Of a stretch of DNA of 64,000 nt, positions 17,875 to 27,736 are shown piece by piece. The translations under genes were made by a program, and so were the position numbers. The notes below the pieces were generated by a model. That model worked only from the letters and a program-made list of their open reading frames with translations, had not been told where the DNA came from and searched no databases. Where the stretch lies: positions 62,001-126,000 of the forward strand of contig JAZNSN010000081.1 of the NCBI GenBank assembly GCA_045591315.1, read 5' to 3'. This DNA comes from HGM04593 sp045591315 (lineage in GTDB: Bacteria > Bacteroidota > Bacteroidia > Bacteroidales > Bacteroidaceae). Each line of letters opens with the position of its first letter. The stretch's first letter is position 1.

Positions 17875-20706
17875 TTAAATGACTACATTCACAATCTTCT
17901 TAGGCACTATAATCACTTTCTTGATAGGCTTGCCGTCGATATACTTCAGGCTGTTCTCGTTGGCAAGCACAGCCGCTTCAATCTCTGCATTCGGTGCGTC
18001 GGCTGCAAAATCAAGAGTAAAGCGTGCCTTTCCGTTGAACGAGATTGTATATTTGATTGTATCCTCTTTCAGGAACTCCTCGTTGAATGCAGGCCACTCG
18101 GCATCGCATATTGTAGTATCATGTCCTAATACCTCCCAGAGTTCTTCGCATATATGAGGTGCGAACGGAGAGAGTACAATCACAATCTTTTCAAGGATAG
18201 CCTTCTTGTTGCATTTGAGTGCTGTAAGTTCATTCAGGCATATCATGAACGCACTGACAGTAGTGTTGTATGAGAATGCCGGTATATCCTCAGTTGTCTT
18301 CTTGATGAGCTTGTGCAGCGACTTCAACTCCTCTTTTGTCGGTTCTTCGTCGGTAACTATGCAGTTGTCATTTTTGTCGAAGAATGCTCCCCAAAGCTTG
18401 CGCAGGAAGCGGTGACATCCGTCTATACCGTTGGTATCCCATGGCTTTGACTGTTCTACAGGGCCGAGGAACATCTCGTACATGCGAAGAGTGTCGGCTC
18501 CGTATTTCTCCACAATTGTATCAGGGTTTACAACATTGAACATTGATTTGCTCATCTTCTCGATAGCCCATCCGCAAATATATTTGCCGTTCTCAAGAAT
18601 GAATTCTGCATTGGCATATTCCGGACGCCATGCACGGAAAGCATCGATGTCAAGCACATCATTCGCAACAATATTCACATCAACGTGCAGAGGAGTCACA
18701 TCATACTCTTTTGAAAGGTTGAGCGAAACGAATGTATTGGTATCCTTTATGCGGTAAACGAAATTGCTCCGTCCCTGTATCATACCTTGGTTTACAAGCT
18801 TCTGAAAAGGCTCTTCCTTTATGCTAATGCCGGTGTCGTAGAGGAACATGTTCCAGAAACGTGAATAGATGAGGTGTCCTGTAGCATGCTCTGTACCGCC
18901 TACATAAAGGTCAACATTCTGCCAGTATCCGTCAGCTTCGGACGAAACAAGTGCCTTGCTGTTCTTCGGGTCCATGTAACGCAGATAGTATGCGCTTGAA
19001 CCGGCAAAGCCGGGCATAGTATTAAGCTCAAGCGGGAAAACAGTAACGTTATCAATGCAGTCCTTGCTTGCAATTGTATTGTTCTTTGTATCCCAAGCCC
19101 ACATTCTTGCATGACCCAATGGAGGTTCTCCGCTCTCTGTCGGCAGGAACTTCTCTACTTCGGGCAGTTCAAGAGGAAGGCACTCTTCGGGTATATGGTA
19201 TGGCACTCCCTCCTTGTAGTAGATCGGGAACGGCTCTCCCCAGTAGCGCTGACGGCTGAATATGGCATCGCGCAATCTGTAGTTGACCTTTACCCTACCC
19301 AATCCGTTCTCTGTAACGTATGCCTTCGTTGCAGCTATGGCATCCTTTACGGTAAGTCCGTTAAGGTTCAGCTTGCAGTCGGCGAACTTTGCAACAGGAG
19401 AGTTTGTCATAATACCCTCTTTTGCATCGAAGCTCTCCTCGCTTACATCGCATCCCTCGATAAGCGGACGTATCTCAATGCCGAAATGCTTTGCAAAGGC
19501 ATAGTCACGGCTGTCGTGTGCAGGAACGGCCATGATAGCTCCTGTTCCGTATCCCGAAAGTACATAGTCGCTGACCCATACAGGTATCTCTTCTCCAGTG
19601 ATAGGGTTTATCGCATACGAGCCGGTGAATACTCCGGTGACGTTGCGGTCTATCATACGTTCACGCTCTGTACGTTTCTTTGTGCGGTCGAGATAAGCCT
19701 CTACAGCCTCTTTCTGTCCTTCTGTAGTAAGCTGTGCGACAAGCTCGCTTTCAGGAGCAAGGACCATGAATGTAACGCCGAATATGGTATCGGCGCGTGT
19801 TGTGAATATAGTGAATTCAATATTGCTATCCTTTATGTGGAACTGCATCTCTGTACCTTCGCTGCGTCCTATCCAGTTACGCTGTGTCTCCTTAAGGGAA
19901 TCGGTCCAGTCTATTCTTTCAAGGCCGTCGAGCAGTCTCTGTGCATAGGCCGATACTCTAAGGCACCACTGCTTCATCTTCTTCTGTACGACAGGATAGC
20001 CTCCACGCTCCGAAACACCATCTACAACCTCGTCGTTGGCAAGCACTGTTCCGAGTGCAGGGCACCAGTTGACCATTGTCTCGTTGAGGAATGCAATTCG
20101 CCAGTTCATCAGTGTCTCCTGCTTTGCAACTTCGCTCATTTCGTTCCACTCTTCGGCTGTTATCTCAACATCTCTGGTGCATGCGGCATCCACGCCTGCA
20201 CTACCCTCCTTGCTCAGAATCTCAACAAGTCCGGCTATAGGCTTAGCGCACTTTGCCTTGTTGTCGTAGTAGCTGTTGAACATTTTTATGAATGTCCATT
20301 GTGTCCAGTGATAGTAGCTTGCATCGCATGTCCTTATCTCGCGGTCCCAGTCGAAGCAGAAGCCAATCTTGTCGAGTTGCTCTCTGTAGCGGTTGATATT
20401 CTGTTCTGTTGTAATTGCCGGGTGCTGTCCTGTCTGTATGGCATACTGCTCTGCAGGAAGTCCGTATGCGTCATATCCCATAGGGTTAAGCACGTTATAT
20501 CCCTGAAGGCGTTTGAAACGTGCGAAAATATCAGATGCTATATATCCTAGAGGGTGGCCTACATGAAGTCCTGCTCCCGACGGATAAGGGAACATGTTAA
20601 GCACATAGAACTTCTTCTTGTTCTCATTCTCCACTACGCGATAGGTTTTGTTATCTTTCCATCGCTTCTGCCACTTCTGTTCAATCTCGTTAAAATTGTA
20701 TGCCAT
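17875..20706 (-). CDS. leuS: leucyl-tRNA synthetase
   Basis: 943 residues, a class I aminoacyl-tRNA synthetase. The HIGH motif is HVGH (residues 48-51, in SGAGLHVGHPLGY) and the second signature is KMSKSMFN in the C-terminal half. The inserted CP1 editing domain (about 230-440) has FTTRADTIFGVTF and the aspartate-containing VPAHDSRDYAFA. An extra stretch before the KMSKS motif (about 665-705, the TFVSLNLSKEYDVTPLHVDVN region) is longer than in E. coli LeuRS (860 residues). It is the first gene of the run leading to porZ. Confidence 0.97.
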   Translation of the reverse strand: MAYNFNEIEQKWQKRWKDNKTYRVVENENKKKFYVLNMFPYPSGAGLHVGHPLGYIASDIFARFKRLQGYNVLNPMGYDAYGLPAEQYAIQTGQHPAITTEQNINRYREQLDKIGFCFDWDREIRTCDASYYHWTQWTFIKMFNSYYDNKAKCAKPIAGLVEILSKEGSAGVDAACTRDVEITAEEWNEMSEVAKQETLMNWRIAFLNETMVNWCPALGTVLANDEVVDGVSERGGYPVVQKKMKQWCLRVSAYAQRLLDGLERIDWTDSLKETQRNWIGRSEGTEMQFHIKDSNIEFTIFTTRADTIFGVTFMVLAPESELVAQLTTEGQKEAVEAYLDRTKKRTERERMIDRNVTGVFTGSYAINPITGEEIPVWVSDYVLSGYGTGAIMAVPAHDSRDYAFAKHFGIEIRPLIEGCDVSEESFDAKEGIMTNSPVAKFADCKLNLNGLTVKDAIAATKAYVTENGLGRVKVNYRLRDAIFSRQRYWGEPFPIYYKEGVPYHIPEECLPLELPEVEKFLPTESGEPPLGHARMWAWDTKNNTIASKDCIDNVTVFPLELNTMPGFAGSSAYYLRYMDPKNSKALVSSEADGYWQNVDLYVGGTEHATGHLIYSRFWNMFLYDTGISIKEEPFQKLVNQGMIQGRSNFVYRIKDTNTFVSLNLSKEYDVTPLHVDVNIVANDVLDIDAFRAWRPEYANAEFILENGKYICGWAIEKMSKSMFNVVNPDTIVEKYGADTLRMYEMFLGPVEQSKPWDTNGIDGCHRFLRKLWGAFFDKNDNCIVTDEEPTKEELKSLHKLIKKTTEDIPAFSYNTTVSAFMICLNELTALKCNKKAILEKIVIVLSPFAPHICEELWEVLGHDTTICDAEWPAFNEEFLKEDTIKYTISFNGKARFTLDFAADAPNAEIEAAVLANENSLKYIDGKPIKKVIIVPKKIVNVVI

Positions 20707-20770
20707 ATATCTTAAGTTTATTTATTTGCCTGAATGGTATTACTATCTACATAGTAGATGTAATAAACTG

Positions 20771-20778
20771 CAAAAATA
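20771..20778 (-). promoter_or_regulatory. -7 box upstream of leuS
   Basis: TATTTTTG on the minus strand, 64 bases before the leuS ATG. No TTTG is seen at the usual distance. The predicted leader contains a 6-bp hairpin (ATCTAC/GTAGAT near 20740-20757). Confidence 0.4.
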
Positions 20779-20871
20779 TATAAATTTTGCATGATTTGCC
20801 TTTTTGCCGGCAGAATTTGCATAGGAAACCTCTTTTTTGCCGTATATCCCGAAAAATAGGATAAAATTCGC

Positions 20872-20879
20872 TATCTTCG
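20872..20879 (+). promoter_or_regulatory. -7-like box (TATCTTCG) upstream of mutS
   Basis: TATCTTCG differs from TAnnTTTG at one base and ends 35 bases before the mutS ATG. The same variant is found before ychF and dapB in this window. Confidence 0.35.
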
Positions 20880-20914
20880 CATATTAATACCAAAGCAAGA
20901 TAAATTAACGATAT

Positions 20915-23542
20915 ATGGCCGAAAAAGATGTAGCCGTAACCCCTATGATGCGTCAGTTCTACGACCTCAAGGCAAAGCATCCCGATGCAGTCCTGCTGTT
21001 CCGTTGCGGTGATTTTTATGAGACCTACTGTTCCGATGCAATCGTTGCATCGGAGATTCTGGGCATTACCCTTACCAAGCGTTCCAACGGCAAGAGCGAT
21101 GCCTCAAAAGCCATTGAAATGGCAGGATTTCCTTTTCATGCACTTGACACATATCTTCCGAAACTGGTTCGTGCAGGCAAGCGTGTAGCAATATGCGACC
21201 AGCTCGAAGACCCTAAACTTGCAAAGAAACTTGTAAAGAGAGGCATTACCGAGCTTGTCACTCCGGGTGTTTCCATAAACGACAATGTGCTCGACTACAA
21301 GGAGAACAACTTCCTTGCTGCTGTGCATTTCGGCAAGCCTATGTGCGGAGTATCGTTTCTGGATATATCTACGGGCGAATTCCTTGTTGCCGAAGGTACA
21401 TTCGACTATATTGAAAAGCTCCTGATAAATTTCCGTCCGAAAGAGGTCCTTTTCGAACGTGGCCTGAGAAACCGTTTTGAGGAGTGTTTCGGCAGCAAGT
21501 ATCTCACCTTTGAGCTTGATGACTGGGCTTTCACCGATGAATTCGCGAACGAGAAGCTTACAAAGCATTTCGAGACCAAGAACCTTAAGGGATTCGGCAT
21601 TTCGCACCTCCGCAGCGGAGTGGTGGCGGCCGGTGCAATACTGCACTATCTTGGTGTCACTCTGCATACCCAGATATCACATATCCGTAATATTTCGCGC
21701 ATAGAAGAGGAGCGTTACGTGCGCCTCGACAAGTTCACTATACGCAGCCTTGAGCTTCTTGGCAGTATGCACGACGGAGGCTCTTCACTTCTCTCTGTTG
21801 TTGACCGTACCTTGACAGCTATGGGAGCACGTCTCCTGAAACGCTGGATGGTGTTCCCTCTAAAGGACAGGAAGCCGATAGAGGAGCGTCTCGATGTTGT
21901 GGAATACTATTTCCGTGAGCCTGAATTCCGCGAACTGGTAGAGGAACAGCTGCACATGATAGGCGACCTTGAACGCATCATTGCGAAGGTTGCTGCAGGG
22001 CGTGTGTCGCCACGTGAACTTGTACAGCTGAAGCTTGCCTTGCAGGCTGTGGAGCCTATAAAGGCTGCATGCGAGGCTTCAAGCAATGCAGTGCTGAAGC
22101 AGATAGGCGCGCAGCTTGACTGCTGTACTGACATACGTGACCGTATTGCACATGAAATAGTGCCTGAACCTCCTTTGATGCTCAATAAGGGCGGTGTCGT
22201 AGCCGAGGGTGTAGATGCCCGTCTTGACGAGCTGCGTGAGATTGCATACAACGGCAAGGACTATCTTCTTCAGCTGCAGCAGCGCGAGAGCGAGCGTACA
22301 GGAATACCGAGCCTGAAGATTTCCTTCAATAACGTATTCGGCTACTACATCGAAGTTCGCAACACATACAAGGATAATGTTCCTCCCGAATGGATACGCA
22401 AGCAGACCTTAGTCAATGCAGAGCGTTATATTACCCAGGAACTCAAGGAGTATGAAGAGAAGATTCTGGGAGCAGAGGAGAAGATACTCTCTCTTGAGAC
22501 ACAGATATTCAGCAATCTTGTTGCTGATTTGGCTTCATACATTCCTTCGATACAGGTCGATGCATCGCATCTGGCAAGGCTCGATGTTCTTCTTTCGTTT
22601 GCCAACGTATCACGTGCATACAAGTATATACGCCCGGTGATAAGCGAAAGCGATGTGCTTGACATAAAGCAGGGCCGTCATCCGGTGATAGAGCGTCAGA
22701 TGGCAGTAGGGGAGAGCTATATACCTAATGACCTCTACCTCGACAGCGAGAAGCAGCAGATAATAATAGTGACAGGTCCTAATATGGCCGGTAAGTCGGC
22801 TCTTCTGAGACAGACTGCACTGATAACATTGCTGGCGCAGATAGGATGTTTTGTTCCTGCCGAAAGCGCGCTGATAGGTCTTGTTGACAAGATATTCACC
22901 CGCGTAGGTGCCAGTGACAACATCTCGGCAGGCGAGTCAACATTCATGGTCGAGATGACGGAGGCTGCAAATATCCTGAATAACATTTCGGGGCATAGTC
23001 TTGTGCTCTTCGATGAGCTTGGCCGCGGAACATCGACCTACGACGGCATGTCCATTGCGTGGGCTATCGTGGAATATATACATGAGACGGCAAAGGGTAG
23101 GGCGAGGACACTTTTTGCCACGCACTATCACGAGCTCAATGAGATGGAGAAGAGTTTTCCGCGTATTAAGAATTTCAACGTGTCGGTACGCGAACTCGAC
23201 GGCAAGGTGATATTCCTCCGCAAGCTTATGCCGGGAGGAAGCGAACACTCGTTCGGTATTCATGTCGCAAAGCTTGCCGGCATGCCAAAAAGCATTGTAA
23301 AGCGTTCGGAACAGATACTGGAGAAACTTGAGGCAAGCAATAACAGGGGTGAGCTTAAAGCTGCACCTACTACGGAAATTGCCGACAGCCGCGAAGGTCT
23401 GCAACTCAATTTCTTCCAGCTCGACGACCCTGTTCTGTCACAGGTCCGTGACGAGATTCTGGGTATTGATGTAAACAATCTTACTCCGCTTGAGGCCTTG
23501 AATAAACTTAATGACATTAAACGTATTGTAAAAGGGAAATAA
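20915..23542 (+). CDS. mutS: DNA mismatch repair protein MutS
   Basis: 875 residues, the usual length of MutS1. The mismatch-reading motif is GDFYETY, with Phe34 and Glu36 as the Phe-x-Glu pair. Connector, lever and clamp regions follow, then the C-terminal ATPase: GPNMAGKSALLRQ (Walker A, near residue 622), LVLFDELGRGTSTYDG (Walker B and signature) and ATHYHEL. MutS binds mismatches and recruits MutL. It is followed after 22 bases by a strong hairpin and then katA. Confidence 0.97.
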   Translation: MAEKDVAVTPMMRQFYDLKAKHPDAVLLFRCGDFYETYCSDAIVASEILGITLTKRSNGKSDASKAIEMAGFPFHALDTYLPKLVRAGKRVAICDQLEDPKLAKKLVKRGITELVTPGVSINDNVLDYKENNFLAAVHFGKPMCGVSFLDISTGEFLVAEGTFDYIEKLLINFRPKEVLFERGLRNRFEECFGSKYLTFELDDWAFTDEFANEKLTKHFETKNLKGFGISHLRSGVVAAGAILHYLGVTLHTQISHIRNISRIEEERYVRLDKFTIRSLELLGSMHDGGSSLLSVVDRTLTAMGARLLKRWMVFPLKDRKPIEERLDVVEYYFREPEFRELVEEQLHMIGDLERIIAKVAAGRVSPRELVQLKLALQAVEPIKAACEASSNAVLKQIGAQLDCCTDIRDRIAHEIVPEPPLMLNKGGVVAEGVDARLDELREIAYNGKDYLLQLQQRESERTGIPSLKISFNNVFGYYIEVRNTYKDNVPPEWIRKQTLVNAERYITQELKEYEEKILGAEEKILSLETQIFSNLVADLASYIPSIQVDASHLARLDVLLSFANVSRAYKYIRPVISESDVLDIKQGRHPVIERQMAVGESYIPNDLYLDSEKQQIIIVTGPNMAGKSALLRQTALITLLAQIGCFVPAESALIGLVDKIFTRVGASDNISAGESTFMVEMTEAANILNNISGHSLVLFDELGRGTSTYDGMSIAWAIVEYIHETAKGRARTLFATHYHELNEMEKSFPRIKNFNVSVRELDGKVIFLRKLMPGGSEHSFGIHVAKLAGMPKSIVKRSEQILEKLEASNNRGELKAAPTTEIADSREGLQLNFFQLDDPVLSQVRDEILGIDVNNLTPLEALNKLNDIKRIVKGK

Positions 23543-23564
23543 CCTCTGAACAAACATGTTATGG

Positions 23565-23601
23565 CGTCTGTTGATGATTCAGTGTGAATTATTGACAGAC
23601 G
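23565..23601 (+). terminator. 17-bp hairpin between mutS and katA
   Basis: CGTCTGTTGATGATTCA and TGAATTATTGACAGACG pair over all 17 positions in RNA (14 Watson-Crick, 3 G-U) around a GTG loop. The stem is followed directly by GTTTTTATG, so the T-run runs into the katA start codon at 23607. It reads as the mutS terminator. Because it also fills the space where a katA promoter or ribosome site should be, it may act as an attenuator or as an operator (it is nearly palindromic in DNA too). Confidence 0.65.
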
Positions 23602-23606
23602 TTTTT

Positions 23607-25112
23607 ATGAAAAAGAGATTCCTTACAAATGAGGCCGGCGTTCCGGTCTCCGACAACACCAATTCCCTTACAGCCGGCAATAGAGGTCCTATTCTTCTCG
23701 AAGACAACTGGCTTATAGAAAAACTTGCCCATTTCGACCGTGAGGTAATTCCCGAAAGGCGTATGCATGCAAAAGGCAGCGGAGCTTTCGGCACATTTAC
23801 TGTAACCCATGACATAACGCAATATACATGTGCATCATTGTTTTCTTCTGTTGACAAGAAAACGGATGTTTTTGTGCGTTTCTCAACAGTGGCAGGGGAG
23901 CGCGGAGCAGCCGATGCAGAGCGCGACATACGCGGCTTTGCTGTCAAATTCTATACCGAAGAGGGTAATTGGGACCTTGTAGGCAACAACACCCCGGTAT
24001 TCTTCCTGCGCGATCCGCTGCAGTTCCCCGACCTTAACCATGCAATAAAGCGTGACCCGCAGAGCAACCTGCGTTCACCCCAGAGCAACTGGGACTTCTG
24101 GACAATGCTTCCGGAAGCTTTGCATCAGGTGACAATAGTTATGTCCGATAGAGGAATACCGGCATCATACAGGCACATGCACGGCTTCGGTTCACATACC
24201 TATAGCCTTATAAACTCTGCCGGCAAGCGCGTTTGGGTAAAGTTCCATTTCAGAACTCAGCAAGGGATAAAGAATCTCAGCAATGCCGAGGCTGCAGCAA
24301 TTGTTGCCACGGACCGCGAGAGCCACGGACGCGATCTGTTCAATGCAATAGAAAAAGGTGATTATCCTAGCTGGAAACTCTACATACAGGTGATGACAGA
24401 AGAGCAGGCTGCCGGCTACAAGGAGAACCCGTTCGACATAACAAAAGTATGGAGCCATAAGGATTTTCCTCTTATAGAAGTCGGTGTGCTTGAGCTCAAT
24501 CGCAACCCGCAGAACTATTTTGCCGACGTAGAACAGGCTGCATTCAATCCGGCTCATGTGGTGTCTGGGATAGGCCTTTCTCCCGACAAGCTTCTGCAAG
24601 GGCGTCTTTTCTCGTATGGCGATGCCCAGCGTTACAGGCTTGGCGTGAACCATGACCAGATACCTGTAAACATGCCACGATGCCCTATGCACAGCTATCA
24701 TCGTGACGGCAAGATGCGTGTCGATGGCAATAACGGTTCAACAAAAGGATATTCGCCCAACAGTATAGGTGAGTGGAATACAAAGACTTTGCATGAGAGT
24801 TTTTCAGATGTTTGCGGAGAGTCTATGCGGTACAATCCCTATGAGGAACGTGAAGACAACTGTTTCTATCAGCCAGGTAATCTCTATCGCCTTATGAGTG
24901 AAGAGAAGAAGGTGTTGCTTATAGAGAATACAGCCGAGGATATGAAGCCTGTCACTGTAAATATAAAATACCGTCACGCAGCACATTGCTACCTTGCCGA
25001 CAAGGATTACGGCATGCGTCTTGCATCGGCCATGAATCTTGACAAGGCTGAGGTGGAGAGGCTTGCCGCAATGAGTGAAAAGGAGAGGTTAGAGGCTACT
25101 GTTACCCGATAA
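23607..25112 (+). CDS. katA: catalase
   Basis: 501 residues from the ATG at 23607 (MKKRFLTNEAGVPVSDN). An earlier frame extension from 23556 runs through the hairpin and is not homologous. It is a heme catalase of the small-subunit type that dismutates hydrogen peroxide. The distal His54 (ERRMHAKGSGAFG) and Asn127 (GNNTPVFFLRDP) are present, as is the proximal heme tyrosine in RLFSYGDAQRYRLG near residue 337. In related Bacteroides the catalase is induced by peroxide through OxyR. No separate promoter is obvious here, since the gene starts 64 bases after the mutS stop. Confidence 0.96.
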   Translation: MKKRFLTNEAGVPVSDNTNSLTAGNRGPILLEDNWLIEKLAHFDREVIPERRMHAKGSGAFGTFTVTHDITQYTCASLFSSVDKKTDVFVRFSTVAGERGAADAERDIRGFAVKFYTEEGNWDLVGNNTPVFFLRDPLQFPDLNHAIKRDPQSNLRSPQSNWDFWTMLPEALHQVTIVMSDRGIPASYRHMHGFGSHTYSLINSAGKRVWVKFHFRTQQGIKNLSNAEAAAIVATDRESHGRDLFNAIEKGDYPSWKLYIQVMTEEQAAGYKENPFDITKVWSHKDFPLIEVGVLELNRNPQNYFADVEQAAFNPAHVVSGIGLSPDKLLQGRLFSYGDAQRYRLGVNHDQIPVNMPRCPMHSYHRDGKMRVDGNNGSTKGYSPNSIGEWNTKTLHESFSDVCGESMRYNPYEEREDNCFYQPGNLYRLMSEEKKVLLIENTAEDMKPVTVNIKYRHAAHCYLADKDYGMRLASAMNLDKAEVERLAAMSEKERLEATVTR

Positions 25113-25128
25113 CAAGTTGTATTTTACT

Positions 25129-25180
25129 AAAGCATACCGGCAAAATAATCTATGAATATTCATATTTGCCGGAATGCTTT
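25129..25180. terminator. bidirectional terminator between katA and pstB
   Basis: AAAGCAT-A-CCGGCAAA pairs with TTTGCCGG-A-ATGCTTT, with a smaller inner palindrome ATGAATATTCAT. The arms end in A- and T-rich runs on both sides, fitting convergent katA and pst transcripts. Confidence 0.75.
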
Positions 25181-25242
25181 AAGCTATGCCAATAAGCAAA
25201 CTGGTTCTGTATGTATCGGATATAACGGTCTTATATATCTTT

Positions 25243-26010
25243 CTAACCCATTTTGCCTGTAAGGTAGGCTTTGGTGCGCTCATCCGTAGGGGTAGAGAAC
25301 ATCGCAGCTGTTTCGCCATATTCAACCAGCTCGCCTAAATACATAAACATCGATTTTGAAGAGATTCTCATAGCTTGTCCCATATTGTGAGTAACAATAA
25401 GGATTGTAACCTCTTTTTGAAGTTCTTGCATCAGTTCCTCAATATGTGCTGTCGCAATCGGGTCAAGTGCTGATGTCGGCTCGTCCATAAGCAATATATC
25501 CGGCTTCATTGCCAATGCACGGGCAATGCATAATCGCTGTTGCTGGCCTCCGGACAGGAATGTACCCTTCTTATTCAGTACATCTTTAACTTCATCCCAT
25601 AGCGCAACGCTCTTCAAACAGCGCTCAACGGTTTCATTCTTTTCGTTTCTCGACAAACGGATACCATTCAGTGTATATCCCGAAAGAACATTATCGTATA
25701 TGCTCATCGTAGGAAATGGTGCAGGACGCTGAAAGACCATACCTACACGACGACGAACATCAATAGGCTCCATTGATAGAATGTTTTCTCCATTCAACAA
25801 AATTTCGCCATCTACACGGATATTGGGGTATAGGTTATGCATGAGGTTTACTGCACGCAGCAGTGTCGATTTTCCGCAACCCGAAGGTCCCATTATTGCA
25901 GTTATTGTATTTCTGTCGATGGCTGCCGAAACATATTTTACTGCCATAGTCTGCTTGGTATAGGATACACAAGTCTTATTGAATTCAAGTATAGGTGTTA
26001 CTGATTCCAT
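25243..26010 (-). CDS. pstB: phosphate ABC transporter ATP-binding protein
   Basis: 255 residues. ABC ATPase motifs: GPSGCGKSTLLRAVN (Walker A), FQRPAPFP (Q-loop), LSGGQQQRLCIARAL (signature), ILLMDEPTSALDP (Walker B), VTHNM (switch His). It energises high-affinity phosphate import with PstA and PstC. Its start overlaps the pstA end by 13 bases. It is the last gene of the operon; no phoU follows. Confidence 0.96.
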   Translation of the reverse strand: MESVTPILEFNKTCVSYTKQTMAVKYVSAAIDRNTITAIMGPSGCGKSTLLRAVNLMHNLYPNIRVDGEILLNGENILSMEPIDVRRRVGMVFQRPAPFPTMSIYDNVLSGYTLNGIRLSRNEKNETVERCLKSVALWDEVKDVLNKKGTFLSGGQQQRLCIARALAMKPDILLMDEPTSALDPIATAHIEELMQELQKEVTILIVTHNMGQAMRISSKSMFMYLGELVEYGETAAMFSTPTDERTKAYLTGKMG

Positions 26011-26864
26011 TTCTTTGCAAGATATTTAGCTGTAAGATTCAATGTAAGAACAAATAATAACAAGAAGAGTGATGCACCCCAAATCAGCTCTTGAAGGTTG
26101 GGGTCATTGAAGAACTCCCATATAAGCAGTGGTACTGCCGATATCGGTTTGTCAATCGCAAAACGGATGAATGAGCAACCGAGTGCGGTAAACATAAGCG
26201 GAGCCGTCTCACCTATTACACGCGAGATAGCCAGCAGAACACCGGTAAAGATACCTCCGAAAGCGGCGGGGAACTGTATCTTCAGCATCACGCGGGCGCG
26301 GTTGCCGCCAAGTGCCAAACCAGCCTCCTTGAGCGATGCAGGCAGAATCTTTAAAGTCTCCTCCGTTGAGCGGATAATGAGCGGCAACATCATAATAAAG
26401 AGTGCCACGCTACCTGCAATGGCCGAGTAGCCTTTCATTGGAACGACTGCCCAAATATAGACTACAATACCAATAATTACCGAGGGTGTTCCTTGCAGCA
26501 GGTCGGTAAGATAACTCACCGTTTGAGTAAATCTGTTTTTGGGATTCTCTGCCAGGAATGCACCGCATAAGATGCCTGTTGGAATTGCTACGACTGCAGC
26601 CATGCCAAGCATAAGCATTGTTCCTACAATGCCATTTGCTATACCGCCAGGGATTGGCTCACCCGCTTCTATTGCTTTCATTGCCTTATAGGCCGTAGGA
26701 GTGGGCTCTGTAAAGAAAGACCATGAGAGCTGGTCGTAACCACGCATAAACACTTCTCCCAAAATAGCAAACAGAGGGATAGCTGTAAGAGCTGCCAATA
26801 AGCATACAGTCCACATCAACGCCTTATTCTTTGCCAAACGGTTTCTTATTTTCAATTTATCCAT
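25998..26864 (-). CDS. pstA: phosphate ABC transporter permease PstA
   Basis: 288 residues with six membrane segments. The inner-membrane permease motif EAGLALGGNRARVMLKIQFP (EAA loop) contacts PstB. The order pstC - pstA - pstB supports the assignment as PstA. The gap to pstC is two bases. Confidence 0.93.
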   Translation of the reverse strand: MDKLKIRNRLAKNKALMWTVCLLAALTAIPLFAILGEVFMRGYDQLSWSFFTEPTPTAYKAMKAIEAGEPIPGGIANGIVGTMLMLGMAAVVAIPTGILCGAFLAENPKNRFTQTVSYLTDLLQGTPSVIIGIVVYIWAVVPMKGYSAIAGSVALFIMMLPLIIRSTEETLKILPASLKEAGLALGGNRARVMLKIQFPAAFGGIFTGVLLAISRVIGETAPLMFTALGCSFIRFAIDKPISAVPLLIWEFFNDPNLQELIWGASLFLLLFVLTLNLTAKYLAKKWNQ

Positions 26865-26866
26865 AG

Positions 26867-27724
26867 CTATGCGATTCTTGCACGTTTAATCATTATTTTG
26901 CCTATCAAGTTGATAAATGCCGTAATCAGGAACAGTATCAATCCTATGGCAATTAGTGAAGAGAGCCTCAAATCATCTGCCTCACCGAACTGGTTGGCTA
27001 TAATGGATGCCATTGAGTTGCCTGTTGATGTGATTGAATCGGGAATGTTGTTGGTGTTGCCTATAAGCATTGTTACGGTCATTGTCTCACCCAGCGCACG
27101 GCCGATTGCCAGAATATATGAAGAGAAGATGCCTGAGCCGGCAACTGGGAATACCACCTTTTGAATAACATCGGCACGAGTTGCTCCAAGACTATATGCA
27201 CTTTCCTTCAAATCATTAGGTACCATCTTTATAAATTCGGCACTTAGTGAGGCTGCATATGGGACAATCATAATTGCCAATACCAATGAAGCTGTAAGAA
27301 TGCCTGAGCCTTGTGGAGAAATATTGAGTGCCATAATGAGCGGGCGCAATGTGTAGAATCCCCATAAACCGTAGATAATTGAGGGAATACCGGCTAAAAG
27401 GTCTGTTACAGTACTCAATATGGCAGCAATGCGTGTTCCCTTGAAATACTCGCCCACGAACAATGCTACAGGAAGTGAGAAGGGAATACAGAAGATTAAT
27501 GCAAGGAGCGTAGTCATCAGTGTACCTGTAATGAATGGCAAAGCTCCATACTGCTCTGCTCCTTCGGTGTAGCTCCACTCCGAGGATGTTAGAAACCTGA
27601 AGAATCCGAAGTGTTCAAAAGCCTCGTATGCGTCAGTGACGAGGGCGTAAATTACACCCCCGCACACTATAGGCATTATCAATGCAGCTGCGAACAACAG
27701 GACTTTGTATAGTTTATCGTTCAT
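26867..27724 (-). CDS. pstC: phosphate ABC transporter permease PstC
   Basis: 285 residues with six membrane segments (the first at about 6-28, VLLFAAALIMPIVCGGVIYAL). The EAA loop ESAYSLGATRADVIQKVVFP and the segment FITGTLMTTLLALIFCIPFS are typical of PstC. It begins 12 bases after the pstS stop. Confidence 0.93.
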   Translation of the reverse strand: MNDKLYKVLLFAAALIMPIVCGGVIYALVTDAYEAFEHFGFFRFLTSSEWSYTEGAEQYGALPFITGTLMTTLLALIFCIPFSLPVALFVGEYFKGTRIAAILSTVTDLLAGIPSIIYGLWGFYTLRPLIMALNISPQGSGILTASLVLAIMIVPYAASLSAEFIKMVPNDLKESAYSLGATRADVIQKVVFPVAGSGIFSSYILAIGRALGETMTVTMLIGNTNNIPDSITSTGNSMASIIANQFGEADDLRLSSLIAIGLILFLITAFINLIGKIMIKRARIA

Positions 27725-27736
27725 GGTTTTATGTCA

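Noticed and set aside
19111..20550. Long + strand open frame (479 codons) opposite leuS
   Set aside because: Antisense to a clearly homologous leuS. It is Cys- and Tyr-rich and has no recognisable domain; a mirror frame of biased codons.
22003..22020. CACGTG core inside mutS as a second parS
   Set aside because: Only the central CACGTGAA agrees; the outer bases of the 16-bp consensus do not match.
23556..23606. Upstream ATG for katA at 23556
   Set aside because: It would translate through the 17-bp hairpin and add 17 residues not expected for catalase; the ATG at 23607 gives the normal N-terminus.
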